Shown in pieces: positions 30,529-33,535 of a DNA stretch of 33,535 bases. A program made the translations under genes and the position numbers. The DNA comes from Pseudomonadota bacterium. GTDB taxonomy: Bacteria > Pseudomonadota > Alphaproteobacteria > Rhizobiales > Xanthobacteraceae. A model generated the notes under the pieces. That model was not told where the DNA came from and searched no databases. It worked only from the letters and a program-made list of their open reading frames with translations. The stretch covers positions 1-33,535 of the forward strand of contig JAKAPE010000015.1 of NCBI GenBank assembly GCA_021811945.1, written 5' to 3'. Position 1 is the stretch's first letter, and every line of letters begins with the position of its first letter.

Positions 30529-33446
30529 TCCCTCGTGACTGTAAGCGCCTCGCGGAGGTGGATTTTCCCATTGCAGTCGTTTCCAAACACGCGGCGCGGG
30601 AGAAATCGATCCGCCACGGCCACCTGTCGACGCTGCATCTGTGGTGGGCGCGCCGGCCGCTGGCGTCCTGCCGGGCGATGCTGCTGGCGCTGCTTCTACC
30701 CGATCCCTGCGATCCGCATTGCCCGTCAGACTTTAAGAGTAAAGCTCGCGAAATCCTAAGGGCCGTGCCCGGTCGTGTCGGCAAGACTGACGACGATTTG
30801 CGAGCGGCGCTGCTTCGTTTCATCGGTGACTTCGCCGATTGGGACCACGCGGCCAATTCGACCTACATGGAAGCCGGCCGCGGCCTCGTGAAAGCCGCTC
30901 ACCCGGAGGAGATGCCGCTCGTCGTCGATCCTTTTGCTGGCGGCGGGTCGATCCCATTGGAAGCTTTACGGCTCGGATGCGATACCTTCGCGAGCGACCT
31001 CAATCCCGTCGCCTGCCTGATTCTCAAAGCAACGCTTGAAGACATCCCAAAGCACGGGCGTAAGCTCGCTGAGGACCTGCGCCGTGTTGGGGCAGAAATC
31101 AAACAGCAGACGGAGAAAGAACTCACCGGCCTTTATCCAAAGGATTCAGATGGCGCGACGCCGATCGCCTACCTTTGGGCACGGACAGTGTGTTGCGAAT
31201 CCCCGAACTGTGGCGCGGAAATCCCACTGATACGTTCTTTCTGGCTTTGCACGAAAGCGAAGCGTCGGCGCGCGCTACGGCACCAGGTAGTGCGATCCGC
31301 AGGGGGGACGCCTCGCGTGGAGTTTGGGGTTTTCCAGCCAAGCAGGGAGAAGGATGTTCATGCTGGCACAACGACGCGCGCGAGGGCCACCTGCCTAGCG
31401 TGCGGCGCAGTGCTCTCGGCCGAACGCGTTCGAGCACAGCTCACATCACAGCATGGTGGGGCCGATGTGGTCTTCGAGCGCCTTCGCCGTAAAAGCGGGG
31501 CAAGGATGCTCGCCGTCGCCACGCTCCAGTCCGGCGAGCCAGGTAGACACTATCGCCAGCCGACGGAGCGCGATTATGAGGTCGTGTGCATCGCACAGGA
31601 GCGCCTCGCAGCAATCCTCGACGAGTGGGAGCGCGGCGGGAAACAGGGCCTCTGCCCAGTTCCGGATGAAATGATTTCTCTCAACGAGATCCGAAGGATC
31701 AGCGTGCCAATTTATGGGATGACGAGTTGGGGTGATCTCTTCGCTGCCCGCCAAAAGGTGGCGCTTGTGACGCTCGGGCGGGTTGCCAGGGAGCGGTCCC
31801 AATCTGAAACCGCCGCCGTTCGGACGGCGATGGCGATTGTTGTCAGCAAGCTCGCGGACTACGGCTCAGCCCAGGCTACTTGGGTTTCGGGCGGCGAGTT
31901 CGTCCGAGGGACGTTCGGTCGTCAGGCCATAGGCATGGTGTGGGACTGGACTGAGGCCGTGCCTTGGACTGATTCGTCGGGAAACTTTGATGGCGCACTT
32001 GATTGGGTGGTGAAGGTCGCCGAGGCATGGCCTGGCTCAGGAATTGGGCAGACCCAGCCCGCGAACGCCGCTGAGCATCCTTTGCCCGACCAGTCGGCGC
32101 CCATCTGGTTCACAGACCCCCCATACTACGACGCCGTTCCGTATGCCCATTTGTCGGACTTTTTCTATGTGTGGCTGCGCCGAATGTTCGAAGGGACGAG
32201 CCCGGCCGCATTTGGGTCGACTGTAACGCCGAAGGATGCCGAGATTGTCGTGGACCGACCTCACGCACTGAGTCATTCGAAAAAAGACGTAACCTCGTAC
32301 CAAATAGGGATGGCCCGCGCGTTCGCGGAGGGCCGACGCGTGCTCCGGGAGTCGGGGATCGGTTGCGTCGTTTTCGCTCACAAAACAACGGAGGGCTGGG
32401 AGGCACTGCTTTCAGGCATGATCAGCGGTGGGTGGACGATCACGAGTTCTTGGCCGATTGCAACAGAGAGGGGCTCCAGGGTAAACGCTCGTGACACTGC
32501 GTCCCTTGCCACCAGCGTCCACCTCGTCTGCCGCCCACGCCCTGATGACGCCCCGACTGGCGATTGGGCCGAGGTCATAAGTGAGTTGCCAGGACGTGTC
32601 GCCGATTGGATAGTCCGACTGGAGCGCGAAGGCGTACGCGGCGCTGACCTCGTCTTCGCTTGCATTGGCCCGGCACTCGAAATTTTCAGCCGCTATGCTC
32701 GTGTGGAAACGCCGGATGGGCGTGAAGTGCCGCTTCCCGAGTATCTGGAGAAGGTTTGGGAGGTCGTCGGCCGTGCAGCGCTGGAGCAGGTGCTCGGCAC
32801 CGCCGAGGCTCAAGCCCGCAATGGTGGCGCTGGCGCGCTCGAAGAAGATGCGCGTCTTACGGCCCTGTTCCTCTGGACCATCAAATCGACCGCCTCCGAG
32901 AACAGCCTAGCAGACAACGAGACTAAAGAGGACGAAGATACGGAAGATGACGACGAAGATTCCGACGGCGGAAAGAAGACCGCCAAGGGTTTCTCTCTCG
33001 TCTTCGACATTGTACGCCGCTTCGCACAGCCGCTCGGTGTCCATCTCGAAACCTGGCAGGGACGCATCATCAACATCGAGAAGGGGGTGGTCCGCCTGCT
33101 GCCGGTAAGCGAGCGGGCGCGGCAGTTGTTCGGCCAGGAAGGTGCGGCGGGCCTTGCCGCCCGGATCGAGCGCGCGCCGCAGAGCGCCCAACTCGAACTT
33201 TTTCCTGCCGCAAGCGAGGCGTTGCCAAAAGTGAACGACCGCGGCAAACGTGCCGTAGCCACAGCCTCTGTCGAGTCCGCAGGCCCGCTTCAGGCCACGA
33301 CGCTTGACCGCGTCCATGCCGCCATGCTGCTCCAGGCGAGCGGTCGGGCGAACGCGCTGCGCGCTCTGCTTGCCGCCGAAAAAGAACGCGGCCCCGATTT
33401 TCTCCGTCTCGCCAATGCACTCTCGGCTCTGGTGCAGCGAGGCTAG
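30525..33446 (+). CDS. DUF1156-type DNA adenine methyltransferase, C-terminally truncated
   Basis: Begins [61 protein letters not shown]; SAM motif [31 protein letters not shown]; catalytic [26 protein letters not shown]. ATGA overlap with previous gene; ORF-track start 30135 rejected. Confidence 0.9.
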   Translation: [973 protein letters not shown]

Positions 33447-33535
33447 CTGCCATTCTAGCGGGTGAAAGTCCCGCCAACAGAGGAGTCCAGTCGCTGTTGT
33501 AGTCATACCCAGCAACGGGGAGGGCAACCGATCCG
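33432..33535 (+). mobile_element. 5' end of a group II intron-like element, running off the contig
   Basis: Candidate 5' end GTGCAGCGAGGCTAGCTGCC; hairpin GCGGG-TGAAAGT-CCCGC (the common domain I 'GGTGAAAGTCCC' element); GTCATACCCAGCAACGGGGAGGGCAACCGATC. Confidence 0.55.

Overview
GC-rich alphaproteobacterial (probably Hyphomicrobiales/Bradyrhizobium-like, inferred from gene content) contig. Positions 1 to about 23.6 kb are a mostly conserved chromosomal backbone: cydB(partial)-cydA-cydP with an upstream FNR/FixK-type box, family-4 uracil-DNA glycosylase, ETF-ubiquinone oxidoreductase, TPR lipoprotein/periplasmic-type protein, ispE, polyprenyl synthase, GT2, DUF2007, a TrmN6-like methyltransferase, S49 peptidase, glyQ, CDGSH protein, DUF559 nuclease, glyS, DUF3096, ppdK, xseB, HDAC-like deacetylase, acyl-CoA dehydrogenase and tRNA-Gln(TTG). 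Palindromic repeats are scattered through it, some inserted in-frame inside real genes (UDG, glyS), and one repeat type brackets a DUF559 nuclease gene as a ~60-bp inverted repeat. Downstream of tRNA-Gln lies an accessory island: a decayed serine recombinase, then a putative anti-phage operon of a SNF2-type helicase with DUF3883, an SMC/OLD-like ATPase, a small Toprim-like protein and a DUF1156 DPPY methyltransferase. The last three genes abut or overlap by 4 bp. The methyltransferase appears truncated at its C-terminus by the 5' end of a group II-intron-like sequence, where the window ends. The first 9 nt match an Illumina adapter tail. No homology search was run; product names come from motif recognition.
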